DNA from: Haloarcula vallismortis ATCC 29715
GTDB lineage: Archaea > Halobacteriota > Halobacteria > Halobacteriales > Haloarculaceae
DNA length: 64,000 nt
Direction of reading: 5' to 3'
NCBI RefSeq assembly: GCF_000337775.1
Contig: NZ_AOLQ01000069.1
Span: forward strand, 462,241-526,240
In this document: positions 16,883 to 26,100 of the stretch, one piece after another
Layout: every line of letters begins with the position of its first letter
Numbering within the stretch: position 1 is the first letter of the stretch
Translations under genes and position numbers: made by a program
The notes under the pieces: generated by a model
What the model was told of the DNA's origin: nothing
Database searches by the model: none
Seen by the model: the letters and a program-made list of their open reading frames with translations, nothing else

Positions 16883-17625
16883 GGCCGCTCACCCCGCTGG
16901 AGCCGTCGTATCTCGGCCGCTGCTGCCTCGACTTTCCGGTCAAACCCCTCGCCGCTGGCCCAGTCCCGTAGCTGCATCTCGATGGGCGGGTCGGGTGCGT
17001 CCGGGCCCCCGAGGAAGGCCATCGCCCGGCGGTCGTCCGTCCACGAGCCAGTGCGGACCTCCCGGGCTGCTGCCTCTGTCGACATCTCCGCTGTTTCGAT
17101 CAGCACCTGCCGCGCGGCCTCGCGGAGCCGGTCCCTGATTTCCGAGGCATAGCTTGCTTCGAGGCCGTTGTAGGGGTCGACGCGCCCGTCGATTTTCGCG
17201 AGCAACTCGTCAACGTCGTCGCCGACCAGTTCCCCGGCCGCCGACTCTGTTCCCTCTGGCTCCAATAGCTCATCGAGCAGTTCCGTCGGCTTACTGTCTG
17301 CGTCGTCGTGATACGGCTCAGGCGGCTGTCTCCCTCTTACCGGCGGCAGCGCAGAGTCCTGCGTCCGGACGACGGTGTACAGGCCGAAAAGGCCGACGGC
17401 GGCGGCGCTGACGCTTGCACCGAGTTGGAGTCGCCCAGCAGTTCCGCTTCCAACGTCCGGCAGAACCGACGGGAAGGTGACGACAAACACTGCGCCGGCA
17501 AGTGCAGCGAGTCCCAGCAGGGTATATCGGACGAACCTGCGCCCTGGTGCCGGGCGGTCGACGCTGACATCGATGGTCGCCCGAGCGTGTCCTTCTTGCC
17601 CGTTCTGTGATTCAGCGTCACTCAT
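16879..17625 (-). CDS. Small membrane protein of the DUF58 cluster (DUF7269-type)
   Basis: This 248-aa protein has two membrane helices (about residues 31-52 and 66-87). A long acidic and helical cytoplasmic-type region follows, with conserved-looking segments DPYNGLEASYASEIRDRLRE and VRTGSWTDDRRAMAFLG. It lies between the DUF4129 and DUF58 genes and overlaps the latter by 4 nt and the former by one base. I recall the family name DUF7269 for such haloarchaeal proteins, with no known function. Confidence 0.7.
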   Translation of the reverse strand: MSDAESQNGQEGHARATIDVSVDRPAPGRRFVRYTLLGLAALAGAVFVVTFPSVLPDVGSGTAGRLQLGASVSAAAVGLFGLYTVVRTQDSALPPVRGRQPPEPYHDDADSKPTELLDELLEPEGTESAAGELVGDDVDELLAKIDGRVDPYNGLEASYASEIRDRLREAARQVLIETAEMSTEAAAREVRTGSWTDDRRAMAFLGGPDAPDPPIEMQLRDWASGEGFDRKVEAAAAEIRRLQRGERP

Positions 17626-18737
17626 CAGTCATCACCCCCGTCGAGGAGGTGTCTGAGGGCCGCTTGAGCCGATTCTGTTCGCTCCCCAGTCGCCGACCGT
17701 CCGCCGTATTCCACTTCTCGAAAGAGAGTCGTTAGCTGGCGTACGGGCTCTGCCGGAAGCCCACTGTCGATAGCTTGCCGGGCGTATTCGCCGGGCGTCG
17801 CTGTCTCGGGGTCTGACACCGACACACGGTCAGCCAGCAGTCCCCAGGCCTCCTGAATCGACAGACTATCGATGTCCGGTCCGTCGTCCGCCGCTGCCGT
17901 CGATTCGGTGGCGGCTGACCGCCCGGACGCTGCATCTGACGACCCAAACAGCGACGGGCTGTCGACGCCACTCCGAACTGAGGCAAGGAAGCCGCCGGAC
18001 CCGCCGAAGCCGCTCAGGGCTCTAAACGGCGCGACTGAGAGCGACCCGAGCGCACTCGGCAGACCCGCGACTCCCCGCAGCGACATCGCGCCGACCGACC
18101 CGATTCCCGTCGTCAATCCGGTGAGAATACCGCCGGAAACGGCGCTGATGCCGGCTCCGACTCGTGCGAGCGCCGACGACCCCGAGAGCAGCGCGGCGGT
18201 CGTCGCCTTCGGAATCCGGCTGATAGTCCGCCCGACCACGCCGTTCGAAACCGCTGAGACCACTGTCCCGAACAGCGTATCCAGAAGCGGATGCAGGCGG
18301 AGCCCAGCCACTGTCGACCTATCGCCCTCTGCGTTCGATGCAGCCCGAATGACACTGACTGCGACGATGCCGAACCCGCCGATCAGCGCCAGCCCGACCA
18401 GTTTCACCAGCACGGAGGATTCGCTGTTTTCTCCCCCACCGGCTGCTGGCGTTTCTGTCGTCGTCTCCGTCGGTGTTGGCGTCGCTGTCGCCGCTGGAGT
18501 ATCGCTCGTCGCTCGTGGCGTCGTTTCTACCGCATCACTTGTCGCTACTGTCGTCGGCCCGCTGTCGGCTTCGCCGGACGCTGTTCCGTCGGGCGTGACC
18601 GGCTCGCTTGCTTGGCTGTCGAGTGGACCGCTCGACTCGAACTCGACACCGAGCGCGCCGGGAAACAGCGCTGTGCCGAACAGCACAGCGACTGCACAGA
18701 GGAGGGCGAGGGCGGCACGAACCAGCTTCGTTGACAC
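17625..18737 (-). CDS. DUF4129 domain membrane protein
   Basis: I choose the GTG at 18737 (370 aa) because the protein then begins with basic residues and a signal-like helix (STKLVRAALALLCAVAVLFG), and because a TATA element sits 27 bp upstream. A GTG 42 nt further upstream is also open. After the signal come a Ser/Thr/Pro-rich stalk (about 30-110), a second membrane helix (about 117-140), a Gly/Ser-rich region and a C-terminal DUF4129 domain with ATPGEYARQAIDSGLPAEPV. DUF4129 often accompanies transglutaminase-like and DUF58 proteins. It is first gene of the four-gene operon. Confidence 0.8.
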   Translation of the reverse strand: MSTKLVRAALALLCAVAVLFGTALFPGALGVEFESSGPLDSQASEPVTPDGTASGEADSGPTTVATSDAVETTPRATSDTPAATATPTPTETTTETPAAGGGENSESSVLVKLVGLALIGGFGIVAVSVIRAASNAEGDRSTVAGLRLHPLLDTLFGTVVSAVSNGVVGRTISRIPKATTAALLSGSSALARVGAGISAVSGGILTGLTTGIGSVGAMSLRGVAGLPSALGSLSVAPFRALSGFGGSGGFLASVRSGVDSPSLFGSSDAASGRSAATESTAAADDGPDIDSLSIQEAWGLLADRVSVSDPETATPGEYARQAIDSGLPAEPVRQLTTLFREVEYGGRSATGERTESAQAALRHLLDGGDD

Positions 18738-18759
18738 TACGGCACTGTTTCCGGCGGCA

Positions 18760-18770
18760 GAGTAAATACT
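18760..18770 (-). promoter_or_regulatory. TATA element of the DUF4129 operon
   Basis: AGTATTTACTC on the minus strand is centred about 27 bp upstream of the GTG at 18737. This supports that start codon and a leaderless mRNA. Confidence 0.45.
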
Positions 18771-18838
18771 TTCTCTCACTCTGGAACTGTCTGAGCAGAA
18801 AACCTTTGCTTGGCTGTTGATATAGTGGAACTAACCCT

Positions 18839-19906
18839 ATGCGGACACTGACCCGCCGGATGCTGTGGACCCTCTTGCTCCTCCTCGCCGTCGACATCGC
18901 TGTGGTCGCTACTGCGGCGGTGCTCCTGACCCCCTGGCTTGCGCCGGTGCGGGATGCCGCTGCCGCCGCCCTCCCGTTCGGTGGGGCATCGGCACGCATC
19001 GCCTGGTGGGTGGCCGTTCTCGTCCCCGCTCTCGTGGCGTTTGTCTGGGCACAGCTCCGATACACCAGCGCTCAGACGATGGCCGAGGTCGACGCTCGCA
19101 TTGTCGGCCCCGACGAGTACCCCGCCCTCCACGAGCGAGTACAGCGGCTCGCACAGCTGGCCGACCTCACGCCGCCACGGATTGCCGTCGCAGACGCCGA
19201 CGTACCGAACAGTTTCGCTATCGGGACGCTCGGTGGTGCAACAGTCGTCGTGAGCGAGGGACTTCTCTCGACGCTTGCGGGCGACGAACTCGACGCGGTG
19301 CTGGCCCACGAGCTCATGCACGTCGCCAACCGCGACGCGACCGTGATGACGCTTGCCAGCTTTCTCCCGTCGCTGACAGATGGCGAGTACGACCCGGTTG
19401 CGGACCTGCTCCCGGGCGGGAGCCGTTACGCGCTCGGACTGGTCGCGCTCGGTCTCGCATACGTGTTCAGTACCCGGGTGCTCGACGCCCCCTTTGGAAG
19501 CCTCTCGTTTACGCTTGGATTCCTGTTCCTGTTCGCGGTGACCGTCCTGTTCGGCGGCGTCGCATTGGGCGTGTTCACCGCGCCCGTCGTCGTCCTTGGG
19601 CGGTCGCTCTCGCGCGCTCGGGAGTTCGCCGCCGACCGGAGCGCGGCACAGTTGACCGGTGACCCTGCCGCGCTTGTCGAAGCATTGGAGACACTCGACG
19701 GTGGGGGAGACGACCGTCCGGCGGCAGACAAACGCTCCGCGTACGCGGGCGTCCGCGGCCTGTGTTTCCTCCCGTATGGGTTCGATTCCGACGGGCCGAC
19801 GGACTCGTCGGTCATCGAAACACGGTCCCACCCACCGACAGCCGAGCGGATCGAACGGCTGCAGTCAGTCGCACGCTCGCTCGAACAGGGTCAGTCCGAA
19901 TCCTGA
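18839..19906 (+). CDS. htpX: HtpX-like M48 family membrane metalloprotease
   Basis: This 355-aa protein has two N-terminal membrane helices (about 9-32 and 55-77), then the peptidase domain with the zinc-binding motif HELMH (AVLAHELMHVANRDATV, about residues 158-174). Two further helices (about 198-245) precede the third ligand region, LSRAREFAADRSAAQLTG. This layout matches HtpX/M48B proteases that degrade damaged membrane proteins. It is divergent from the DUF4129 operon and ends in a 16-bp tail-to-tail overlap with the thioredoxin-reductase-like gene. Confidence 0.88.
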   Translation: MRTLTRRMLWTLLLLLAVDIAVVATAAVLLTPWLAPVRDAAAAALPFGGASARIAWWVAVLVPALVAFVWAQLRYTSAQTMAEVDARIVGPDEYPALHERVQRLAQLADLTPPRIAVADADVPNSFAIGTLGGATVVVSEGLLSTLAGDELDAVLAHELMHVANRDATVMTLASFLPSLTDGEYDPVADLLPGGSRYALGLVALGLAYVFSTRVLDAPFGSLSFTLGFLFLFAVTVLFGGVALGVFTAPVVVLGRSLSRAREFAADRSAAQLTGDPAALVEALETLDGGGDDRPAADKRSAYAGVRGLCFLPYGFDSDGPTDSSVIETRSHPPTAERIERLQSVARSLEQGQSES

Positions 19907-20631
19907 TCGACGCTCGGGTGCATCGTCGGTTCACCGGGCATCGGCTCCTCGAAGTACCGCCGCATGACCTCCAGTGACTCCTGTTCGCGTTGCTTGCGTT
20001 CTGCCTCGTCGATTTCCTCACAGCCCGGCGGAACCGGTCGGTCGCGGCCGGTGAAATACCCCTCCGGGGCGGTCCAGTCGTGATAAAAGTCGATGTCAGC
20101 GTCCGCTATCAGCGTGAGCCCGACCTGTGCGCCGTGGCCCGCGGCGACGATTGTCTGGTGGTGTTGCTCGGCCAGCCGGCCGGCCGCGTACAGTCCCTCG
20201 ACATCGGTCCGCCCCTGCTCGTCGGTCGAGATGAACTGCTTCGACCCGCGGTCGATGAGCGAGAGATCCAGCCCGTCCAGATACGACGGGTCCGACCAGG
20301 ACGCGGCGATGAGATACGTCGCGTCGTAGGACTCGCCATCAGCACAGGTCACCTCGAAGCCTCCTGCGGTTTCCGCCACCTGCTCGGCTTCGCCGTCGAT
20401 GAACCACGCCCCGGCCCGCCGGGCCTGTGCCCGCATCAGTTCGAGCAGGAGCCGTGGGTTGATTCCTGCCGGGAATCCGGGGTAGTTCTCCAGGTGTGCG
20501 TTGCGGTTCAGTATCGACTCGCCGGTCGAGATAATCCGGGTAGACAGGTCGGCGCGAGCGGTGTAGATCGCCGCCGACAGTCCGGCGACGCCCCCGCCCA
20601 CGATGATGACTTCTTCGCGGTCGGTTGGCAT
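19891..20631 (-). CDS. Thioredoxin-reductase-like FAD protein lacking CxxC and the NADPH domain
   Basis: This 246-aa protein starts with the FAD-binding dinucleotide fold VIIVGGGVAGLSAAIYTARA (about residues 8-27). It has the thioredoxin-reductase-like LENYPGFPAGI segment and the C-terminal FAD motif EGLYAAGRLAEQHHQTIVAA (about 150-169). Full-length thioredoxin reductases are about 310 residues with an inserted NADPH domain carrying CxxC. Here the two FAD halves are almost directly joined and there is no CxxC. It is therefore an FAD-only relative; donor and acceptor are unknown. The tail overlaps htpX by 16 bp. Confidence 0.78.
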   Translation of the reverse strand: MPTDREEVIIVGGGVAGLSAAIYTARADLSTRIISTGESILNRNAHLENYPGFPAGINPRLLLELMRAQARRAGAWFIDGEAEQVAETAGGFEVTCADGESYDATYLIAASWSDPSYLDGLDLSLIDRGSKQFISTDEQGRTDVEGLYAAGRLAEQHHQTIVAAGHGAQVGLTLIADADIDFYHDWTAPEGYFTGRDRPVPPGCEEIDEAERKQREQESLEVMRRYFEEPMPGEPTMHPSVDQDSD

Positions 20632-20786
20632 GGGCAGGTGTTTCCAGCGGGGGCAAAGAAACGTGCCGGTTTATGACCTACAGACGGAAAGCGGCCAGTA
20701 GCGGCCCCCTCAGGGCATACGCCGGGCGATACAGTTTCTGAGCCTACCCGAAGCCTCATAACGATACACCTACTAAAGGCGTCGTA

Positions 20787-22001
20787 ATGACCGACACCGT
20801 CGATGAGGTCGATATGCCGTACGACGATGACGCGTCTCAGCAACAGAAGATCGAGGCGCTGCAGGAGCGGCTTGAGGTGCTCGAATCCCAGAACGAGGAG
20901 ATGCGCGACAAGCTGCTGGACGCGAATGCAGAGAACAACAAGTACCAGCAGAAGCTCGAACGGCTCACACACGAGAACAAGAAGCTCAAGCAGTCACCGC
21001 TGTTCGTCGCGACCGTTCAGGAACTGTCCAGCGACGGCGTAATCATCAAACAGCACGGCAACAATCAGGAGGCCCTGACCGAGGTCACCGACGAGATGCG
21101 CGAGGAGCTCGAACCCGACGACCGCGTCGCCGTCAACAACTCCCTGTCTATCGTCAAACAGCTCGACGACGAGACTGACGTCCGCGCTCGCGTCATGCAG
21201 GTCGACCAGTCGCCGGACGTCACCTTCGCCGACATCGGGGGCATCGAAGAACAGATGGAGGAGGTTCGCGAGACCGTCGAGATGCCGCTGAAGAGCCCCG
21301 AGATGTTCGAAGACGTCGGCATCGACCCGCCGAGTGGCGTCCTGCTGCACGGCCCGCCCGGCACCGGGAAGACGATGCTCGCCAAGGCCGTCGCCAACGA
21401 GACCGACGCCACCTTCATCAAGATGGCCGGCTCCGAGCTGGTCCACAAGTTCATCGGCGAGGGCGCAAAGCTCGTCCGTGACCTGTTCGAACTGGCCCGT
21501 CAGGAAGAGCCTGCCGTCGTCTTCATCGACGAGATCGACGCTATCGCAGCCAAGCGGACGGAGTCAAAGACCTCCGGCGACGCCGAGGTCCAGCGGACGA
21601 TGATGCAGCTGCTCTCGGAGATGGACGGGTTCGACGACCGCGGCGACATCCGTATCATCGCGGCGACGAACCGCTTTGACATGCTCGACCGTGCTATCCT
21701 CCGGCCCGGCCGTTTCGACCGCCTCATCGAGGTCCCGAACCCCGATGTCGAGGGTCGCAAGCAGATCTTCCAGATCCACACCCGCAGCATGAACGTCGCC
21801 GACGACGTGGACTTCGAGGTGCTGGCCGAGGACATTCAGGACGCTTCCGGTGCTGACGTGAAGGCTATCTGTACCGAGGCCGGGATGTTCGCCATCCGCG
21901 ACGACCGCACCGAGGTCACGATGGCGGACTTCCACGACGCCTGGGAGAAGATCCAGCAGGAGGAAACCGACGACGAGGACGTCTCCCGGACCTTCGCCTG
22001 A
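20787..22001 (+). CDS. pan: Proteasome-activating nucleotidase (PAN)
   Basis: This 404-aa AAA+ ATPase has an N-terminal coiled coil (about 19-72), an OB-fold (about 75-140) and an ATPase domain with Walker A GPPGTGKT (about 191-198), Walker [15 protein letters not shown], and the second-region-of-homology segment [20 protein letters not shown]. It forms a hexameric ring that unfolds proteins and feeds them into the 20S proteasome. The extreme C-terminus is SRTFA, not a classical hydrophobic-Tyr-X docking tail. It is divergent from the thioredoxin-reductase-like gene. Confidence 0.95.
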   Translation: MTDTVDEVDMPYDDDASQQQKIEALQERLEVLESQNEEMRDKLLDANAENNKYQQKLERLTHENKKLKQSPLFVATVQELSSDGVIIKQHGNNQEALTEVTDEMREELEPDDRVAVNNSLSIVKQLDDETDVRARVMQVDQSPDVTFADIGGIEEQMEEVRETVEMPLKSPEMFEDVGIDPPSGVLLHGPPGTGKTMLAKAVANETDATFIKMAGSELVHKFIGEGAKLVRDLFELARQEEPAVVFIDEIDAIAAKRTESKTSGDAEVQRTMMQLLSEMDGFDDRGDIRIIAATNRFDMLDRAILRPGRFDRLIEVPNPDVEGRKQIFQIHTRSMNVADDVDFEVLAEDIQDASGADVKAICTEAGMFAIRDDRTEVTMADFHDAWEKIQQEETDDEDVSRTFA

Positions 22002-22125
22002 GTTCGCTGACGGCTCTGACTCTTCTCTGTTCTCTACGTCGTGAGTCACCGCTTCGGCTCGCAGTTGTGCTGTCGTACTCGCCCGTTTCAGAACACAATT
22101 ACCACTCCGGCCCCGAACTGCTGGT

Positions 22126-22707
22126 ATGGCCGTTGCAGATACACTCCAGTCGCGTGCCCGCGCTCGTCCGCGGCTCGTCACCGCCGTCGTCTCGGTCGTC
22201 GGTTACGCGCTCGTGTTCGGCGCGTTCGGCGGTGTGTTGCCGCTCCCTGAATTCTCGCGGGACATCGTCATCCTGCTGGGTGACGCAATCGCTGTCGTCA
22301 ACAGCATCGCCCTGCTTGCTATCATCGCCGGCGTATATTTCATCAAGCGCAATCAGGTACAGAAACACCGCGCGGCGATGCTGACCGCGTTTACGCTCAT
22401 CATGGTGTTTCTGGCCCTGTACATCCTCAAGGTCGGTGGCGGCTTCGAGAAGGAGATCGTCGCCGAAGGGTTCGTCTGGACGGCGTACATCGTGATGCTC
22501 GCTATCCACATCCTGCTGTCGGCGGTGTCTGTCCCCGTCGTCGTTCACGCCGTCGTTCTCGGGCTGACCCACTCCCCGGCCGAACTCAGGGAGACGATTC
22601 ACGCTCGTGTGGGCCGTATCGCCGTCTCCGCGTGGGGTCTGAGCCTGTTCCTTGGGCTCGTGACCTACGTGATGCTGAACCACATCTACGGCTGGGTACC
22701 CCGGTAG
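22126..22707 (+). CDS. DUF420 family membrane protein
   Basis: This 193-aa protein has five membrane helices. The DUF420 pattern is visible: a helix ending in YFIKRNQVQKHRAAMLTAF, a central region with a conserved Lys/Gly-rich stretch, and WTAYIVMLAIHILLSAVSVP with conserved His, followed by a His-Ala-Arg-containing segment before the last helix. DUF420 proteins are often found near haem-copper oxidase assembly genes and have membrane His residues, but no such neighbours are seen here. Function is unknown. Confidence 0.85.
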   Translation: MAVADTLQSRARARPRLVTAVVSVVGYALVFGAFGGVLPLPEFSRDIVILLGDAIAVVNSIALLAIIAGVYFIKRNQVQKHRAAMLTAFTLIMVFLALYILKVGGGFEKEIVAEGFVWTAYIVMLAIHILLSAVSVPVVVHAVVLGLTHSPAELRETIHARVGRIAVSAWGLSLFLGLVTYVMLNHIYGWVPR

Positions 22708-22768
22708 CTCTACCTCCGACGCGTGCGGTGGCGAATGATTTTGCCGGCCGCCGTCGTAGGTCCGGGCA

Positions 22769-23992
22769 ATGACCACAATCAAGGACAGCGTCCACGACCA
22801 CATCGAGGTTCAGGGCGTTGCGGCGGCGTTGCTCGACACGCCACCGGTCCAGCGGCTCAGACAGATTTCACAGCTCGGCACGGTGACGCTCGTCTACCCC
22901 TCGGCGAACCACACCAGATTCGAGCACTCGCTTGGGGTCTATCATCTCGCTGACCGGGCGCTGTCCCACCTCGGCATCGAGGGCCAGCAGGCCGAACGGG
23001 TCCGCGCCGCGGCGCTGCTCCACGATGTGGGGCACTCGCCGTACAGCCACAACGTCGAAGCGCTCATTCACCGCCGGACGGGCAAGTACCACGACGACGT
23101 GGACGAACTGCTCGGTGACGGCCCGGTCGCGCGGGTCCTCTCGGAACACGGCCTCAATCCTGACCGCGTGGCCGGCCTTGTCGCCGGCGAGGGCGAGCTG
23201 GGCCAGCTCGTCTCCGGCGAACTGGACGTCGACCGGATGGACTATCTGGTCCGTGACGCCCACCACACGGGCGTTCCCTACGGGACTATCGACCACGAGC
23301 GGCTGGTCCGCGAGCTGTGTTTCGTCGACGGTGAACTCGTTCTCGACGAGGGGAACGTCCAGACGGCCGAGTCGCTCCTGCTGGCGCGGGCGCTGATGAA
23401 CCCGACTGTCTACCAGCACCACGTCGCTCGCATCGCCAAGTCGATGCTCAGACGCGGGACGGAGGAACTACTGGCCGCGACCGACACGACGGCCGAGACG
23501 CTGCGCCGGTGGGACGACAGCAACCTGCTCGTGGCACTCAGGCAGTGCGAGGCGACCACGGCGTACGCACGGCGGCTGAGTCAGCGGGACCTGTACAAGC
23601 GCGCCGTCTGGGCGGAGTGGGGGGCCGTGCCAGAGGCGGTTCTGTCGGCCGACCACGAGGCTGTCGGGGCGATGGAGCGGGCTATCGCTGACGAAGCGAA
23701 CGTCGACAGTGACGCCGTTATCCTCGATATCCCGCCGGAGCCGTCGATGACCGAATCGAGTAGCCGCGTCCTCGTTAACGGTGACGTCCGTCGACTCGGC
23801 GAGCAGTCGACGCTGGTCAACGCCATCCGTGCCGCTCAGCGCGACCAGTGGCGGCTTGGTGTCTATGCGCCAGCGGACGAAAGCGAGCGGGTCGGTGCCG
23901 CAGCAATCCGTGAACTGGGACTCGACCTCGACGGGGCTAGAGTTCGAGACGTGCGGACGGGTATTCATGCGACCCTCGATGAGTTTAACTGA
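22769..23992 (+). CDS. HD domain phosphohydrolase (dNTPase-like)
   Basis: This 407-aa cytoplasmic protein has an N-terminal HD domain with the metal-binding set ANHTRFEHSLGVYHLADRAL, AALLHDVGHSPYSHNVEAL and DVDRMDYLVRDAHHTG (about residues 48-175). This is the pattern of YdhJ/SAMHD1/dGTPase-like HD hydrolases. The C-terminal half is specific to haloarchaeal and methanogen relatives. The likely substrate is a nucleotide or nucleoside phosphate. It sits 21 nt upstream of an amidohydrolase gene and probably forms an operon with it. Confidence 0.88.
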   Translation: MTTIKDSVHDHIEVQGVAAALLDTPPVQRLRQISQLGTVTLVYPSANHTRFEHSLGVYHLADRALSHLGIEGQQAERVRAAALLHDVGHSPYSHNVEALIHRRTGKYHDDVDELLGDGPVARVLSEHGLNPDRVAGLVAGEGELGQLVSGELDVDRMDYLVRDAHHTGVPYGTIDHERLVRELCFVDGELVLDEGNVQTAESLLLARALMNPTVYQHHVARIAKSMLRRGTEELLAATDTTAETLRRWDDSNLLVALRQCEATTAYARRLSQRDLYKRAVWAEWGAVPEAVLSADHEAVGAMERAIADEANVDSDAVILDIPPEPSMTESSSRVLVNGDVRRLGEQSTLVNAIRAAQRDQWRLGVYAPADESERVGAAAIRELGLDLDGARVRDVRTGIHATLDEFN

Positions 23993-24013
23993 GCGAACGG
24001 GCGAACAGGGAAC

Positions 24014-25039
24014 ATGATTGTTGAAGGGACGATTCTGACGGGACGGTCGTTCGAGGCCATCGAAGGCCGTGTTGTCGTCGAAAACGGGGAGATAACCGCC
24101 ATCGAAGAGGTGACTGTCGACAGCGACGACATCGTGGTTCCGTCGTTCGTCAACGCCCACACCCACATCGGTGACTCAATCGCCAAAGAGGCCGGCGAGG
24201 GGCTCTCGCTGGAAGAACTGGTTGCGCCGCCAGACGGCCTGAAACACCGCCTGCTCCGTGAGGCGAGCCGAGACGAACTGGTAGCTGCGATGGAGCGGTC
24301 ACTGTCGTTCATGGCGCAGGCAGGGACCGGTGCGTTCATCGAGTTCCGAGAGGGCGGCGTGGAGGGCGTCCGTGCGATACAGGAGGCACTGTCAGACTCG
24401 TCGCCCGAAAGCGTCATTCTGGGGCGCGAGACGACGGACGCGATGGAGCTGGCCGACGGGTTCGGCGCGAGCGGTGCCAACGACAGCGAGTTCGGGGCGG
24501 AGCGCCGCGCCACCCGACAGGCCGGGAAGCTGTTTGGCATCCACGCTGGGGAAGTCGACAGCTCTGACATCAACTCCGCGCTCGACCTCGACCCGGATTT
24601 CCTCGTTCACATGGTCCACGCCGAGTCGCTGCATCTCGAACGGGTCGCCGACAGCGAAATTCCTGTCGTCGTCTGTCCCCGGTCGAACATCGCCACCGAC
24701 GTTGGCCGTCCGCCGGTCGAGGAACTGACAGAGCGAACGACAGTTGCGCTCGGGACGGACAACGTCATGCTCAACAGCCCATCGATGTTTCGCGAGATGG
24801 AGTTCACCGCGAAGCTGTATGACCTCTCGGCCCGCGAGGTGTTACGGATGGCCACAGTCAACGGGGCCGAGGTCGCGGGACTTGGCGGCGGTCTCATCAA
24901 GACCGGACAGCCAGCACGCCTGCTGGTGCTCGACGGGGATTCGGATAACCTCTCTGGGGCGCGAAACCCCGTCCGCGCTGTCGTTCGCCGGGCGGAGACG
25001 GCCGACGTTCGGCGGGTCGTCCACTCGGGGGCGGAATAA
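24014..25039 (+). CDS. Amidohydrolase family protein (cytosine deaminase/chlorohydrolase-like)
   Basis: This 341-aa protein is a metal-dependent hydrolase of the amidohydrolase superfamily. The HxH metal motif is in VVPSFVNAHTHIGDS, later His ligands in LFGIHAGE and HMVHAES, and the catalytic Asp region in VALGTDNVMLNSPSMF. It ends with the beta-sandwich part (GLIKTGQPARLLVLDGD) typical of the family. It is shorter than most deaminases (about 400-450 aa), so the substrate cannot be assigned. The HD-hydrolase neighbour suggests nucleotide or nucleoside catabolism, which is inference. Confidence 0.8.
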   Translation: MIVEGTILTGRSFEAIEGRVVVENGEITAIEEVTVDSDDIVVPSFVNAHTHIGDSIAKEAGEGLSLEELVAPPDGLKHRLLREASRDELVAAMERSLSFMAQAGTGAFIEFREGGVEGVRAIQEALSDSSPESVILGRETTDAMELADGFGASGANDSEFGAERRATRQAGKLFGIHAGEVDSSDINSALDLDPDFLVHMVHAESLHLERVADSEIPVVVCPRSNIATDVGRPPVEELTERTTVALGTDNVMLNSPSMFREMEFTAKLYDLSAREVLRMATVNGAEVAGLGGGLIKTGQPARLLVLDGDSDNLSGARNPVRAVVRRAETADVRRVVHSGAE

Positions 25040-25072
25040 TTCTTATCACCGTGGGAATAGTATTTTTCGGCG

Positions 25073-25531
25073 ATGCCCTCCGCCACTGACCGCGCCCTGA
25101 GCACGCCGCTGAAGATTCTTCTGTACGGTCTGTTGGGAGTCGTCTCGCTAATCGTCGTCCTTGCCGCTGTACGGCTCGCCTTTGGGCTGTTGTTTGGGCT
25201 TATCGGTCTGCTGTTCGGTATCATCTCGTTGGCCGCTGCCATCGGGTTTCTGGCGGCTATCGGCTATGGGGTGTACTGGCTCGTGTCGAAAGCTGTCGGG
25301 CAGGACGAGACTGGGGCATCGACCACTGAGGTGTCACAGACGCGGCCCACCGACACGGCAGCTGTGACCAGCGCCGACGAGACCGACCCCGTTGAACGAC
25401 TCTCCGAGCGCTACGCTAACGGGGAGCTAACTGAGGCTGAACTGGAGCGACGGCTCGAACAGGCCCTCGACGAGCCGTCTCTGGATGGCTTCGAGGCAGC
25501 AGAGCGCGAACGGGACCGAGAGCTGAACTGA
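25073..25531 (+). CDS. SHOCT domain membrane protein
   Basis: This 152-aa protein has two hydrophobic segments (about 15-37 and 40-70, Leu/Phe/Gly-rich), a Thr/Asp-rich linker and a C-terminal SHOCT motif (DPVERLSERYANGELTEAEL, about residues 110-129), followed by a basic-acidic helical tail. SHOCT domains are short oligomerisation or interaction helices common on small membrane proteins. Function is unknown. It follows the amidohydrolase gene by 33 bp. Confidence 0.8.
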   Translation: MPSATDRALSTPLKILLYGLLGVVSLIVVLAAVRLAFGLLFGLIGLLFGIISLAAAIGFLAAIGYGVYWLVSKAVGQDETGASTTEVSQTRPTDTAAVTSADETDPVERLSERYANGELTEAELERRLEQALDEPSLDGFEAAERERDRELN

Positions 25532-25570
25532 GCCGTATCTGACCCCACCGATGCATGTTATCTCTTACCA

Positions 25571-25580
25571 AACTATATCC
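25571..25580 (+). promoter_or_regulatory. TATA element of the uspA gene
   Basis: AACTATATCC is centred about 28 bp before the uspA ATG at 25604, matching a leaderless haloarchaeal promoter. Confidence 0.5.
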
Positions 25581-25603
25581 CTTCAGGCAGCCAATAGTAC
25601 AGT

Positions 25604-26083
25604 ATGTACGACAGAATACTTGTACCGACGGACGGATCGCCGGGGTCACGAGACGTAATCACACACGCCAAAGAACTGGCAGTGGCCCACGAAAGCGAGA
25701 TTCACGCGCTGTACGTCGTTGATACCGGTCGGTTCTCGACGCTCCCGCACGAACCAACGTGGGAGAGCGTCACCGATTCGCTCCACCGCGAGGGCGAGAT
25801 GGCGCTGGACACGGTGGAGCGCCTCATCGGCGATGATATGACTGTCACGCGAGCCACGGCTGAGGGAAGCCCAAGCCGGAAGATCGTCGACTACGCGAGT
25901 CAGCACGGCTGTGACCTCATCGTGATGGGGACCCACGGCCGCGGCGGCATCGACCGCCTGCTACTGGGGAGCGTCGCTGAACGGGTCGTCCGGTCGGCTC
26001 ACATCCCGGTCGTCACCGTCCCGGTGGAGACGACGCTGCAAGATGTCTCGGAGGACGAACAGCCCGCCGGCGTCCCCCAGTGA
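25604..26083 (+). CDS. Universal stress protein UspA
   Basis: This single-domain 159-aa UspA protein begins MYDRILVPTDGSPGSRDVI. The ATP-binding motif G-x2-G-x9-G(S/T) appears as GTHGRGGIDRLLLGSVAERV (about residues 109-128), with a following VVTVPV strand. ATP-binding Usp proteins form dimers in the cytoplasm and are induced by stress. It is monocistronic with its own TATA element, and converges on birA with a gap of only 17 bp. Confidence 0.92.
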   Translation: MYDRILVPTDGSPGSRDVITHAKELAVAHESEIHALYVVDTGRFSTLPHEPTWESVTDSLHREGEMALDTVERLIGDDMTVTRATAEGSPSRKIVDYASQHGCDLIVMGTHGRGGIDRLLLGSVAERVVRSAHIPVVTVPVETTLQDVSEDEQPAGVPQ

Positions 26084-26100
26084 CGTGTCTCCTGCCGTGC

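Noticed and set aside
18776..19831. 351-aa minus-strand frame across htpX
   Set aside because: Shadow frame; the plus strand has the HELMH protease motif and membrane helices.
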